From JACKFB01 sp041389525 (GTDB lineage: Bacteria > Myxococcota_A > UBA9042 > PHBI01 > JACKFB01), in contig JAWKRR010000043.1 in assembly GCA_041389525.1 (NCBI GenBank), forward strand, positions 1-64,000: 64,000 nt of DNA. Reading direction: 5' to 3'. The position numbers and the translations under genes were made by a program. Shown piece after piece: positions 28,096 through 37,078 of the stretch; within the stretch, counting starts at the first letter, position 1; every line of letters starts with the position of its first letter. Below the pieces are notes generated by a model. The model searched no databases. It had not been told where the DNA came from and was given only the letters and a program-made list of their open reading frames with translations.

Positions 28096-29127
28096 ATGCC
28101 GCTTGGACACTTTGCCATCGACGGGCTCGAGATTAAACCGGGGCTGGTCCTCGCGCCCATGAGCGGCGTGACGGACTCGCCCTTCCGGCGCTTGGTCCGT
28201 CTGGCCAGCGGCGACGCGGTGGGGCTGCTGGTCAGCGAGTTCATCTCGGTGGAGCTGCTGACCCACCGCACGATGCAGAGCCTCATCCGCATGTCCTTCC
28301 ACCCGTCGGAGCGGCCGGTCTCCATCCAGATCTACGGCTCCGACGTCCCGAAGATGGTCGAGGCCGCGCGGATCATCGCCGACCACGGCGCCGACATCGT
28401 CGACATCAACTGCGGCTGCCCAGCGCCGAAGATCGTCCGCCGTGGCGGGGGCGCCGGCCTGCTGCGGGACCTGCCGCGCCTGGGGCAGATCATCGAGTCG
28501 GTCGCCGCCGCGGTGCCGATTCCGGTCACGGTGAAGATTCGAAACGGCTGGTGCGAGGACAGCCTGAACGCCATGGAGACCCTGCGCGTCGCCGAGGAGT
28601 CGGGCGCGCGCGCCATCGCGGTGCACGGACGCTCGCGGATGCAGCTCTACACGGGCAGCGCCGACTGGGACGTGGTGCGCCGCATGGTCGAGGTCGCGCG
28701 CATCCCCGTCATGGGCTCCGGCGACGTCATGACGGCCGCCGACGCCATCGAGCGCTTCGACACCACCGGGTGCGCGGGCGTGATGATCGGCCGCGGTGCC
28801 ATCACGAACCCGTGGATATTCCGGCAGATCGTCGACGACGCCGCCGGACTTCCGCGCACCGAGCCCAGCTGGCGCGAGCGCATCGAGGCGCTGCACGCGT
28901 ACCTCGGGATGCTGCGCGAGACCTACCCGAACCGCGTGCTCGCCGGACGCCTCAAGATGATGCTGAGCCGCTTGATCAAGGGCATGCCCGACGCGCCCGA
29001 GATTCGCCTTCGCTGCCTGCGCGCGGCGGAGCCTGACGTGATGCTGGCCATGCTGCGCGCCCACTGCGAGGCCCACGGCGTCTTGGACCTGCCGCCGACC
29101 GAAGAGAGCGCGCGCGCCGCCGCCTGA
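28096..29127 (+). CDS. tRNA-dihydrouridine synthase (DusB-like)
   Basis: This FMN enzyme reduces specific uridines in tRNA to dihydrouridine. It has the TIM-barrel start LAPMSGVTDSPFRR, the catalytic Cys region INCGCPAPKIVRRGGGAGLLRD, VHGRSRMQLYTGSADWD, and phosphate-binding GSGDV and IGRGAITNPWIF. The 343-residue length and the CGCP...GGGAGLLRD pattern favour the DusB (nifR3) subgroup. The start is placed at 28096 (MPLGHFAIDG). Upstream in-frame sequence is the shadow of the divergent gene. There is no Shine-Dalgarno; TATCGG lies 8 bases before the ATG. Confidence 0.9.
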   Translation: MPLGHFAIDGLEIKPGLVLAPMSGVTDSPFRRLVRLASGDAVGLLVSEFISVELLTHRTMQSLIRMSFHPSERPVSIQIYGSDVPKMVEAARIIADHGADIVDINCGCPAPKIVRRGGGAGLLRDLPRLGQIIESVAAAVPIPVTVKIRNGWCEDSLNAMETLRVAEESGARAIAVHGRSRMQLYTGSADWDVVRRMVEVARIPVMGSGDVMTAADAIERFDTTGCAGVMIGRGAITNPWIFRQIVDDAAGLPRTEPSWRERIEALHAYLGMLRETYPNRVLAGRLKMMLSRLIKGMPDAPEIRLRCLRAAEPDVMLAMLRAHCEAHGVLDLPPTEESARAAA

Positions 29128-29240
29128 CCGGGTCGACCGCCCGCGCCGGGACTGACGAAACGCCCGACCGGCGCCGCGCAGTAGCAAATCAGCGGCCTGA
29201 GACCGTTGTCGCGCGGGGGCCGGGCGGCTAAGCTCCCCCC

Positions 29241-31733
29241 ATGGCGCTTCTCTTCGGTGACAAGAAGACCCCACTTCAACGCCTCAAGCGCGGCGACTTC
29301 AAGACGCAGGACGAGCTGCGCGAGCTGATGTCGACCGTCGCCGCGGACGAGGACCTGCGCATCCAGGACGTCGCGTGGGCGTTGACGGACCCTCGCCGCG
29401 ACCTGCGGGCGATGGCGCACGAGCTGGTCACGTCGCGCAACCTGCCCGGCACCTACCAGACGATTCTGCGCGAGGCCTGCTCTCAAGATGCCGGGCCTCA
29501 GCGCCGCCTGCTGGTCGCGCTGCTGCCGCGCATCCAGGACCCCCAGGCGCTGGACCTGCTGACCCAGCTCATGGAGAAGGGCAAGGGTGAGGCGCCGGTG
29601 GTCGCGGCGGAGGTGATGCTCAGCTACCCGCTCGAGCAGATCCACGGCTACGTGGCTCGCTTTCTGCGCCTCGGCGACGAGGACATGCGCATGCGCGCGC
29701 TGGCCAAGCTGCAGGACGAGAGCCGCGAGGGGCACCCGCTCGACCGCTCCCTGCGCATGATCGTCAACCAGATGTGCACCGACGCCAACGATCGCGTGCG
29801 GTTGCGGGCGTTTCAGGTCCTGGCCAAGGACCCCGATCCGGAGTTCATCCGCCTCATCCTCGACCGCCTGCGCCATGAGCGTTTCACCGTCAAGCAGCAG
29901 CTCATCCGCATCCTCGAGAGCACGACCGTCGGGCGGGACAGCGGCATCCTTGACGAGCTCATCCCGCTGCTGGGCGAGGGCGATGACCTCGTGCGTAACG
30001 CCGCGCTGAAGATCGCGACGCGGGCGGGCGATCCCAGCGAGGTCATCCGCCGAATCATCCTCTACTCGAAGTCGCTCATGGGCTGGATGCGCGACCGTAT
30101 CCACCACACGATCTCCGAGTTTGGCGACCAGCTCCTCGACCCGATCATCGAGCTGATGGGCCACCGCGACCCGGTCATCCGCTCCAGCGCGCTGCTCTTC
30201 GCGGTGAATCACAACAGCCAGAAGCTGGTGCCGCCCATCGTGCGGCTGCTCGGCGACGAGGACTGGTGGACGCGCGTCGTCGCCATGGACACCCTCGGCC
30301 GCCTGAAGGCGACGGAGGCGGTCGAGCCGCTGGTGCGCGCCCTGAGCGACCCGGACGTGCGCTGGTCGGCGGTCGAGGCGCTCTCGGCCATCGGCGATCC
30401 CAGGGCGCTCCCGGCCATCGCGAAGCTGCTCGGCGACAAGGCTAACGAGGTGCGCCTCGAGGTCATCCGCGCCCTCGAGCTCTTCAACGACCCCCGGGGC
30501 CTGAAGCTGCTCGAGCAGGTGGTCCAGCGCGACCCGGAGCTCGAGGTCCGCGAGCGCGCCATGGAGGCCTTCAAGCGCATCAGCGCGGCCAACGAGATCG
30601 CCGTCGACGAGGCCAGCCTCAAGGCGAACCTGGCGATGACCGCCGTGACGGACAAGCAGATCGATCGCCTGCTGGTCCAGACGCGCAAGATGGGGGCCTC
30701 GGACTTCCACCTCTCGCCTGGGATCCCGGCGTCGGTGCGCAAGAACGGCGAGCTGGTGCAGCTCGGCGAGCGCGTCTTTACGGCCGAGGAGACCGGGGCG
30801 CTGGTGCGCGAGATGCTGACCGAGAAGCAGCGCGCGACCTTCAAGTCCGATAAGCACATCGACTTCTGCTACGACATCCGCGGCGCCGGGCGATACCGGA
30901 CGAACGTCTACGAGGAGCGCCTCGGCACGGGCGCGGTCTTTCGCGTCATCCCGAACGAGGTCCCGAACTTCGAGTCGACGGGCCTGCCGCATCAGCTCAC
31001 GGACCTCGCGAACCTGCACCAGGGCTTGGTCATCGTGTCCGGCTCGTCGGGTTCGGGGAAGACCACGACGCTGGCGGCGCTGGTCAACCTGCTCAACGAG
31101 TCCAAGCGCACGCACGTCATCACGCTCGAAGACCCCATCGAGTACGTGCACCCCTACAAGAACTCGCTCATCAACCAGCGCGAGGTCGGCACGCACACCC
31201 GCGGCTTCCCCGAGGCGCTGCGCGCTGCGCTGCGCGAGGATCCGGACGTCATCGTGGTCGGCGAGATGCGCGACGCGGAGACCATGCGCCTCGCGATCAC
31301 CGCGGCCGAGACGGGCCACCTGGTCATCGCGACCATGCACACGACCTCCGCGCCGAAGTGCGTCACCCGCCTCGTGGACTCCTTCCCGGTTCGCGAGCAG
31401 TCGCAGATCCGCATCATGCTCAGCGAGACGCTGAAGACCGTGATCAATCAGGCGCTGCTTCCTCGCGCGGATGGCGAGGGCCAGGTCGCGAACTTCGAGC
31501 TGCTGGTCGTCACGCCGGCGCTCTCCAACCTGATCCGCGACAACAAGATGACGCTGATCCCGTCGCTGATGACCATCGGCAAGAAGGTCGGGATGATGCC
31601 CTTCGACGACGGCCTGATGGACCTCGTCAGTCGCGGGCTCATCACGCCCGAGACGGCCTACATGCGAGCGCGCGTCAAAGACGAGTTCGAGCCGCTGGTG
31701 AGCGCCGCCTTCCTGGAGGGCATCGATGGCTGA
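29241..31733 (+). CDS. HEAT-repeat/PilT-type ATPase fusion
   Basis: This 830-residue cytoplasmic protein joins an N-terminal HEAT solenoid (about residues 1-460) to a complete PilT-like secretion ATPase (about 470-830). HEAT units include IVRLLGDEDWWTRVVAMDTLG and ALSAIGDPRALPAIAKLL. The ATPase has Walker A GSSGSGKT (601-608), Asp box ITLEDPIE, Walker B VIVVGEMRD (~670-677) and HTTS in the His box. PilT proteins power type IV pilus retraction. The HEAT arm probably targets this one to a partner. There is no Shine-Dalgarno; TAAGCT lies 6 bases and TTGTCG 29 bases upstream, so the message is likely leaderless. It heads a four-gene coupled operon. Confidence 0.9.
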   Translation: MALLFGDKKTPLQRLKRGDFKTQDELRELMSTVAADEDLRIQDVAWALTDPRRDLRAMAHELVTSRNLPGTYQTILREACSQDAGPQRRLLVALLPRIQDPQALDLLTQLMEKGKGEAPVVAAEVMLSYPLEQIHGYVARFLRLGDEDMRMRALAKLQDESREGHPLDRSLRMIVNQMCTDANDRVRLRAFQVLAKDPDPEFIRLILDRLRHERFTVKQQLIRILESTTVGRDSGILDELIPLLGEGDDLVRNAALKIATRAGDPSEVIRRIILYSKSLMGWMRDRIHHTISEFGDQLLDPIIELMGHRDPVIRSSALLFAVNHNSQKLVPPIVRLLGDEDWWTRVVAMDTLGRLKATEAVEPLVRALSDPDVRWSAVEALSAIGDPRALPAIAKLLGDKANEVRLEVIRALELFNDPRGLKLLEQVVQRDPELEVRERAMEAFKRISAANEIAVDEASLKANLAMTAVTDKQIDRLLVQTRKMGASDFHLSPGIPASVRKNGELVQLGERVFTAEETGALVREMLTEKQRATFKSDKHIDFCYDIRGAGRYRTNVYEERLGTGAVFRVIPNEVPNFESTGLPHQLTDLANLHQGLVIVSGSSGSGKTTTLAALVNLLNESKRTHVITLEDPIEYVHPYKNSLINQREVGTHTRGFPEALRAALREDPDVIVVGEMRDAETMRLAITAAETGHLVIATMHTTSAPKCVTRLVDSFPVREQSQIRIMLSETLKTVINQALLPRADGEGQVANFELLVVTPALSNLIRDNKMTLIPSLMTIGKKVGMMPFDDGLMDLVSRGLITPETAYMRARVKDEFEPLVSAAFLEGIDG

Positions 31734-32883
31734 TCCCGTCACGAGCGGCCGCGGAACCTTCGCCAACCGCATCGATCGCTTCCTGCACCTCATGTGCGAC
31801 AGCGGCGCCAGCGATCTGCACTTCGCCGTCGGCAACCCCCCGATGCTGCGTCTGCATGGCCACATCGACCCCATCCGCTATCGCACGCTGAACGCCCGCG
31901 ATTTCGAAGGCTACATCGGGCAGATCACCCCGCCCGAGCTGTGGAAGACCTTCCAAGAGACCGGCGACATGGACTTCGCCTACGCGGTGGAGGGGCTGGC
32001 TCGCTTCCGGGTGAACATCTTTCAGCAGAGCCGCGGGCCTGGGGCCGTCTTCCGGCAGATCCCGTCGACGATTATGACCATCGAGCAGCTCGGCCTGCCC
32101 GAGATCGCCTACCGATTCGCGCGGTTTGAGCGCGGGCTGGTGCTGGTCACGGGGCCGACCGGCTCGGGCAAGTCGACGACGATGGCGGCCATCACCGACG
32201 AGATCAACGTGCGCCGAAAGGCCCACATCATCACGATCGAGGACCCGGTCGAGTTCGTTCACCCAGGCAAGTCCTCGATCATCACGCAGCGGGAGGTCGG
32301 CAGCAACACGAACTCCTTCGCGTCGGCGCTGCACGCGGCGATGCGCGAGGACCCCGACGTCGTCCTCGTGGACGAGATGCGCGACCTCGAGACCATCAAC
32401 GCCGCGCTGCAGGCGGCCGAGACCGGGCTGCTGGTCTTCGGCACCCTGCACACGAACTCCGCCGGCAAGGCGATGGACCGCATCATCAACGCCTTCCCGG
32501 CCGACGAGCAGTCGAACATCCGCGGCGTCTTGGCCGACACCCTGCGCGGGGTCCTGGCCCAGCAGCTTGTGCGGCGCAAGGGGGGCGGGCGCTTCGCGGC
32601 GCTGGAGGTCCTCTTCGGCTCTCCGGCCCTCGGGACGCTCATCCGCGACGGCAAGACCCACCAGGTCACCAACTACATCCAGATGGGCAAGTCCCAGGGC
32701 ATGCGCGCGATGGATGACGCGCTGATGCAGGCCATCCACGACGGGACCGTCGAGATCCTCGACGCCTACGAGAAGTCCATCGACAAGAAGGACTTCCGGT
32801 CACGGCTGCGCAAAGAGATCGGCTTCTCGGTGCCCGGCGCGGACGACGACGAGGCCCTCTCAGCGCTGGGCGAGGGGATGTGA
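31726..32883 (+). CDS. PilT/PilU-like twitching ATPase
   Basis: This 385-residue hexameric ATPase has a SDLHFAVG N-terminal PAS-like strand, Walker A GPTGSGKS, Asp box ITIEDPVEF, Walker B VVLVDEMRD and LHTNSA. The features are those of PilT/PilU retraction motors. It starts 8 bases inside the HEAT-PilT gene and is likely translated by coupling. The two proteins could form mixed hexamers or act as motor and regulator. Its last bases overlap the GTG start of the dual ATPase gene. Confidence 0.92.
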   Translation: MADPVTSGRGTFANRIDRFLHLMCDSGASDLHFAVGNPPMLRLHGHIDPIRYRTLNARDFEGYIGQITPPELWKTFQETGDMDFAYAVEGLARFRVNIFQQSRGPGAVFRQIPSTIMTIEQLGLPEIAYRFARFERGLVLVTGPTGSGKSTTMAAITDEINVRRKAHIITIEDPVEFVHPGKSSIITQREVGSNTNSFASALHAAMREDPDVVLVDEMRDLETINAALQAAETGLLVFGTLHTNSAGKAMDRIINAFPADEQSNIRGVLADTLRGVLAQQLVRRKGGGRFAALEVLFGSPALGTLIRDGKTHQVTNYIQMGKSQGMRAMDDALMQAIHDGTVEILDAYEKSIDKKDFRSRLRKEIGFSVPGADDDEALSALGEGM

Positions 32884-34550
32884 GCGAGGTCCAGGCCGAG
32901 CGGACCAACTACCTCCTCCCCGACGTCGCGCGCTGGCCGCGAGACCCGGAAAAGCCCGTCATCCGCCTGCGCGGCGTGGCCAAGCGCTTCGGGGACAAGT
33001 CGGTGCTGGAGGGGTTGGACCTCGACATTCACACCGGCCTGACCACGGTGATCTGCGGGCAGTCGGGCTCCGGCAAGAGCGTGCTGCTCAAGCTGATGAA
33101 CGGGCTGCTCCTGCCGGACGAGGGGACGGTCGAGCTCTTCGGCCACGACACGCGCAGCCTCGGCGTGCGCCAGCTCATCGAGCTGCGAAAGCGCGTCAGC
33201 ATGATGTTCCAGAGCTACGCGCTGATGGACTCGTTCACGGTCCACGAGAACATCGCGTTCCCGATCTATGAGAACACGTCCATGCGGTGGGAGGAGATCT
33301 CGCCCTTGGTGCGGGAGCTCCTCGAGCTTCTGGACCTCGCCGACGCCGGCAAGAAGATGCCGAGCGAGCTGTCGGGCGGCATGAAGAAGCGCGTCAGCTT
33401 GGCCCGCGCCGTGGTCTCCAATCCCGAGGTCGTGCTCTTCGACGAGCCCACGACGGGGCTCGACCCGGTGATGATCGAGTTCGTCGACGACATGATCGTC
33501 AAGACCCGCGAGCGCTATGGCATCACCTCGGTCGTCATCAGCCACGACATGACCTCGACGCTGCGCCTGGCCGACCGCATCGCGATGCTCGACGGGGGCC
33601 GCATCGTCGCCTACGGCAGCGTCGACGAGGTGCTCAAGAGCGACGCCGAGATCACCAAGGTCTTCTTTGAGGGGGCCGACCGGGTGCGCGGGCTGGGCAA
33701 CACGAAGGGCGGCGGTACCACGCGCACGACGCCGAGGGTCGAGGTCGCCGCCGAGGCCCAGGACGCCGTGCCCGACGGCGAGATCCCGGCGGTCGAGATC
33801 ATCGACCTCCACAAGAGCTTTGGAGAGCACAAGGTCCTCACCGGCGTCTCGATCGCCATGCCGAAGAACTCCATCACGGTGCTCATCGGCGGTTCGGGAA
33901 GCGGCAAGTCCGTGATCATGAAGCACATTATCGGGCTTTTCCGGCCGGACTCCGGCGTCGTGAAGATCTTCGGCACCGACCTGGCCACCCTGGACACCGA
34001 CGCGATGCTGGCGCTTCGCACGCGCTTCGGGATGCTCTTTCAGGGCGCGGCGCTGCTGGACTCCATGAGCGTCCGCGAGAACGTCTCGTTCCCGCTGATC
34101 GAGCGCGGGATGAAGTACGCGGACGTCCGCCGCGAGGCCGACGCCGTGATGGAGCAGCTCCAGATCGCCGACATCGCGACGAGCTACCCCTCGGCCATCT
34201 CCAACGGCCAGCGAAAGCGCGTCGGGCTCGCCCGCGCCATCGTCACCAAGCCTGAGATCATGATCTACGACGAGCCGACGACCGGGCAGGACCCGATCAT
34301 GACGCGCTACGTCGACGACATGATCGTCGACGCCCAGAAGATGTTCGACATCACCTCCCTGGTGGTCAGCCACGACATGGCGTCGGCGTTCCGCATCGGC
34401 GACCGCGTGGCGATGCTGCACCGCGGCGAAATCCGCGCCTACGGGACCCCGGAGGAGGTGCGCGCGAACCCGGATCCGTGGGTGCGCCGCTTCATCTTCG
34501 CCGGCACCCCCGAGGGCGAGCGCGCCTCCCACGAGCTGGGACTCGTGTGA
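32880..34550 (+). CDS. two fused MlaF-like ABC ATPase domains
   Basis: This 556-residue protein is two ABC ATPases in tandem, each most like MlaF/Ttg2A of retrograde phospholipid transport. Domain 1 has Walker A GQSGSGKS (60-67), signature LSGGMKKR (~164-171) and Walker B VVLFDEPTTGLDP. Domain 2 has Walker A GGSGSGKS (337-344), a weaker signature ISNGQRKR (~440-447) and IMIYDEPTTGQDP. A ~40-residue Gly/Thr-rich linker joins them. MlaF normally is a separate homodimeric subunit with MlaE and MlaB. No MlaE permease or MCE protein is seen here. The GTG start overlaps the previous stop (GTGA). Confidence 0.88.
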   Translation: MSEVQAERTNYLLPDVARWPRDPEKPVIRLRGVAKRFGDKSVLEGLDLDIHTGLTTVICGQSGSGKSVLLKLMNGLLLPDEGTVELFGHDTRSLGVRQLIELRKRVSMMFQSYALMDSFTVHENIAFPIYENTSMRWEEISPLVRELLELLDLADAGKKMPSELSGGMKKRVSLARAVVSNPEVVLFDEPTTGLDPVMIEFVDDMIVKTRERYGITSVVISHDMTSTLRLADRIAMLDGGRIVAYGSVDEVLKSDAEITKVFFEGADRVRGLGNTKGGGTTRTTPRVEVAAEAQDAVPDGEIPAVEIIDLHKSFGEHKVLTGVSIAMPKNSITVLIGGSGSGKSVIMKHIIGLFRPDSGVVKIFGTDLATLDTDAMLALRTRFGMLFQGAALLDSMSVRENVSFPLIERGMKYADVRREADAVMEQLQIADIATSYPSAISNGQRKRVGLARAIVTKPEIMIYDEPTTGQDPIMTRYVDDMIVDAQKMFDITSLVVSHDMASAFRIGDRVAMLHRGEIRAYGTPEEVRANPDPWVRRFIFAGTPEGERASHELGLV

Positions 34551-36043
34551 CCGAGCGGGCGGGCCGCGGCACGGCACTCTGGGGCCTCCTCGCGACCTTC
34601 GGCGTGCTCTTCGCGTGGTGCCTGCGCCCAGCCTGGGGCATCGACGTGTTCTTCCACGTCGCCATCGGGCGCGAGGTCTGGGCGAACGGCGTCCCGAGCA
34701 CCGACATCTTCTCCGCCGCCCACCCGGACGCCGCCTGGGCGCCATTTCAGCTCGGCTATGAGCTGCTGGTCGCCCTGCTGGACCGCTACGGCGGCCTCGA
34801 CCTGCTCCGGGTCTTTCACGCTGGCGTCTTCGCCACCGCCCTGACCTGGCTCGCCCACCGCGCCCACCGCGCGACCCACAGCCTCGCCGGCGCAGCGCTC
34901 ATCCTGGCGGTCGCCCTGGTGCTCTTCGACGAGCGCATCCGCATGCGCCCCCACGCGATAAACCTCCTCCTCGAGGTCGCGGTCCTCCTCCCCTTTGCGG
35001 CCGGCCGCTGGCGCGGAAAACCAGCCCGCGCGCGCCTGCTCATCTTCGGCACAGCCGTCCTCTGGAGCTTCTTTCACGCCATGGGCGCCCTGTGGCTGCT
35101 CGCCGTCGTCGGCACCGTGCTGGTCGCCGGCCCGTCCGCCACCGACCGCCGCTTCGCCGCCACGACCCTCGCCCTCGGCGCCCTGGGCGTCGCCCTGGCC
35201 CCTGGCGCGGCCGCCGGCATCGCCCACGTCCTCACCATCCAAGATCGCTGGCTGCCCTTCGTCCCCGAGCTCGAACCCTCGTGGAGCTGGCTGACCGCCG
35301 CGGCCATGGACGGCGGCCCGGTCTACGCCCTGAGCCAAGGCCTGCTCCCCTGGCTGGCACCGCTGGCCGTCGTCGCCGCGGCCATCACGCGGCCGCCCCG
35401 GCATCGCTGGCCCACGCTGCTCGCCGCGGCCGGCCTCGCGTTCGGCGCCCTGGTCATGGTGCGGCTCAGCTACTACGCGGCCTTCGTCCTGGTGCTGCTC
35501 GCCCCCGAACTGCGAGGGATCACCTCGCGAATCTGGCGTCCGCGCGTGCTCGCGACGGCGGCCGCGGTGGCCCTGCTCGCCGGCCTGGCCGTGCACGTCC
35601 TGCCGCGCTGGGCTCAGACCAACCCCTGGACCACCACGCTCAGCCCGGGCCTCTTCCCGGTCGCCGAGGCCCGCGTGCTGGCCAAGGCCGACCTCCGCGC
35701 TCGAATCTGGAACGAGACGGCCTGGGGCGGCTACCTGCTCTACGTCCTCTTCCCGGGCTCGACGGTCGCCAGCGACGGCCGCATCACCTTCGCACCCGAC
35801 GTCGGCGAGCTGCTCCAAGCCGACGAGCGCCCCTCGCAGCGACTGGTCGTCGCCGAGGCTGCGTTCCAACGCTACGGCATCGATCTCCTCGTCCGGCGCC
35901 GCGGCGTCATGCCGGAGAGCTCCGCATGGGAGCTGCTCCTCCGCGGACCGACCGCCGACATCTGGTCGCGCCGCGGGCCGGTGACCGAGGCCCGCAAGGC
36001 CGCGATCTCAAAAGCAATGGCGAAGCCGGCCGCCCGCCCTTGA
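34547..36043 (+). CDS. polytopic membrane protein, GT-C-like
   Basis: This ~498-residue inner-membrane protein has about ten hydrophobic helices and a C-terminal ~120-residue soluble region (WNETAWGGYLLYVLFPGSTVASDGR). An early Asp after the first helix (GIDVFFHVAIGREV) resembles the first-loop acidic residue of GT-C glycosyltransferases, and the overall layout fits that group. No donor or acceptor can be named. The GTG start overlaps the dual-ATPase stop by 4 bases (GTGA). This makes it the fourth gene of the HEAT-PilT operon. Confidence 0.7.
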   Translation: MTERAGRGTALWGLLATFGVLFAWCLRPAWGIDVFFHVAIGREVWANGVPSTDIFSAAHPDAAWAPFQLGYELLVALLDRYGGLDLLRVFHAGVFATALTWLAHRAHRATHSLAGAALILAVALVLFDERIRMRPHAINLLLEVAVLLPFAAGRWRGKPARARLLIFGTAVLWSFFHAMGALWLLAVVGTVLVAGPSATDRRFAATTLALGALGVALAPGAAAGIAHVLTIQDRWLPFVPELEPSWSWLTAAAMDGGPVYALSQGLLPWLAPLAVVAAAITRPPRHRWPTLLAAAGLAFGALVMVRLSYYAAFVLVLLAPELRGITSRIWRPRVLATAAAVALLAGLAVHVLPRWAQTNPWTTTLSPGLFPVAEARVLAKADLRARIWNETAWGGYLLYVLFPGSTVASDGRITFAPDVGELLQADERPSQRLVVAEAAFQRYGIDLLVRRRGVMPESSAWELLLRGPTADIWSRRGPVTEARKAAISKAMAKPAARP

Positions 36044-36204
36044 CCGCCGAAAATCGTGCTTATCCTCACCCCGTCGCTTCGAAGCCGGTCTCCCAAGCCG
36101 GCGGCGAGTGACGCGCGGCGGACCTCGAACCCGCCCATCTTCAACCGACGCGTCCGCGCCCGTGCGGAGGGCGCGCTGCGTCTGAAACCCAGGAGGAACG
36201 AGCC

Positions 36205-36639
36205 ATGTTCATGCCCTACAACGACTTCGATCGCACGCTGGCCGTCGTCGACGCGATCCGGCGGCGAATGGACCGCGCCTTCAGTGACGTCGCCACCACC
36301 GACGTGACCCGCAGCGGGGACGCCGCGCGGGCCTCGCTGTACGACGCGGGTTCTGAGCTTCTGCTGGCCGTGGAGGTCCCTGGATACAAGGAGGAGAACC
36401 TGGATCTGACCATCCACCGCGACGTGCTGACGCTCAAGGGCGAGCGCTCGCTCGAGGCCCCCGAGGGCTATCGAGCCCACCGCGTCGAGCGGCGCAGCCA
36501 GTCCTTCGCGCGCAGCTTCAAGCTGAGCGCGCCCGTCGACGTGGAGAGGACCAAGGCCTCGCTCAGCGATGGCGTGCTCTCGGTGCGGATGACGAAGTCG
36601 CCTGAGGCGCAGCCGCGTCGCATCGCGGTCGGCGCCTGA
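36205..36639 (+). CDS. Hsp20 small heat-shock protein
   Basis: This 144-residue ATP-independent holdase chaperone has an alpha-crystallin domain (about residues 45-135): LLLAVEVPGYKEENLDLTIHRDVLTLKGER and SFKLSAPVDVERTKASLSDGVLSV. It ends in RRIAV, a weak version of the IxI/V anchoring motif. A strong AGGAGG precedes the ATG. The 161 bases upstream hold no clear heat-shock promoter, CIRCE or ROSE element that I could pick out. A second Hsp20 gene follows 46 bases later. Confidence 0.92.
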   Translation: MFMPYNDFDRTLAVVDAIRRRMDRAFSDVATTDVTRSGDAARASLYDAGSELLLAVEVPGYKEENLDLTIHRDVLTLKGERSLEAPEGYRAHRVERRSQSFARSFKLSAPVDVERTKASLSDGVLSVRMTKSPEAQPRRIAVGA

Positions 36640-36685
36640 GCCTCGAATTCCACTGATACCACCTGATCACTTGGAGGAAATGACC

Positions 36686-37078
36686 ATGCTGACCAATCAA
36701 ACTCTCTCTCCCTCCCGTGAGACCCAGGGCGCCGCGGAGGAGACCCGGGAGCGCCCGACGATCACGCCGCCTGTGGACGTCTACGAGAACGACGCGGAGC
36801 TGTTGCTCATCGCCGACCTCCCGGGCGTGGCCCGCGACGCCATCGAGCTCAACCTCGAAGACGGCGCGCTCACGCTCAGCGCGCGCCGCACGCGCCTCAT
36901 CGAGGGGGCCGTGCTCGGCGACGAGATCGGCGACGGCGACTACCTGCGGAGCTTCCGACTGCCGCGCGGTCTGGATCTCGAGAGCGTGAAGGCGGAGCTC
37001 GACAGCGGCACGCTGAAGATCCGGCTGCCGAAGGCCAAGGAGTTCCGGCCCCGGCAGATCGCGATCACCGCGGCGTGA
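36686..37078 (+). CDS. Hsp20 small heat-shock protein, second copy
   Basis: This 130-residue alpha-crystallin-domain chaperone has VDVYENDAELLLIADLPGVARDAIEL, then FRLPRGLDLESVKAELDSGTLKI. It ends QIAITAA, which holds an IxI-type motif. The ATG at 36686 sits 9 bases after GGAGG. An ATG six bases earlier would be too close to that site. The sequence is clearly different from the first Hsp20, so the pair may form mixed oligomers. Its 3' end overlaps the convergent radical SAM gene by 14 bases. Confidence 0.92.
   Translation: MLTNQTLSPSRETQGAAEETRERPTITPPVDVYENDAELLLIADLPGVARDAIELNLEDGALTLSARRTRLIEGAVLGDEIGDGDYLRSFRLPRGLDLESVKAELDSGTLKIRLPKAKEFRPRQIAITAA

Noticed and set aside
28923..31874. 983-residue open frame on the minus strand opposite the HEAT-PilT gene
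   Set aside because: It is a shadow of the plus-strand gene, which has clear ATPase motifs. The antisense product is low-complexity (Arg/His/Asp/Val-rich) with no domain.
36044..36204. RNA thermometer (ROSE or similar) or CIRCE element before the Hsp20 gene
   Set aside because: I could not find a stem that pairs convincingly with the AGGAGG site, nor a CIRCE inverted repeat. A folding calculation would be needed.
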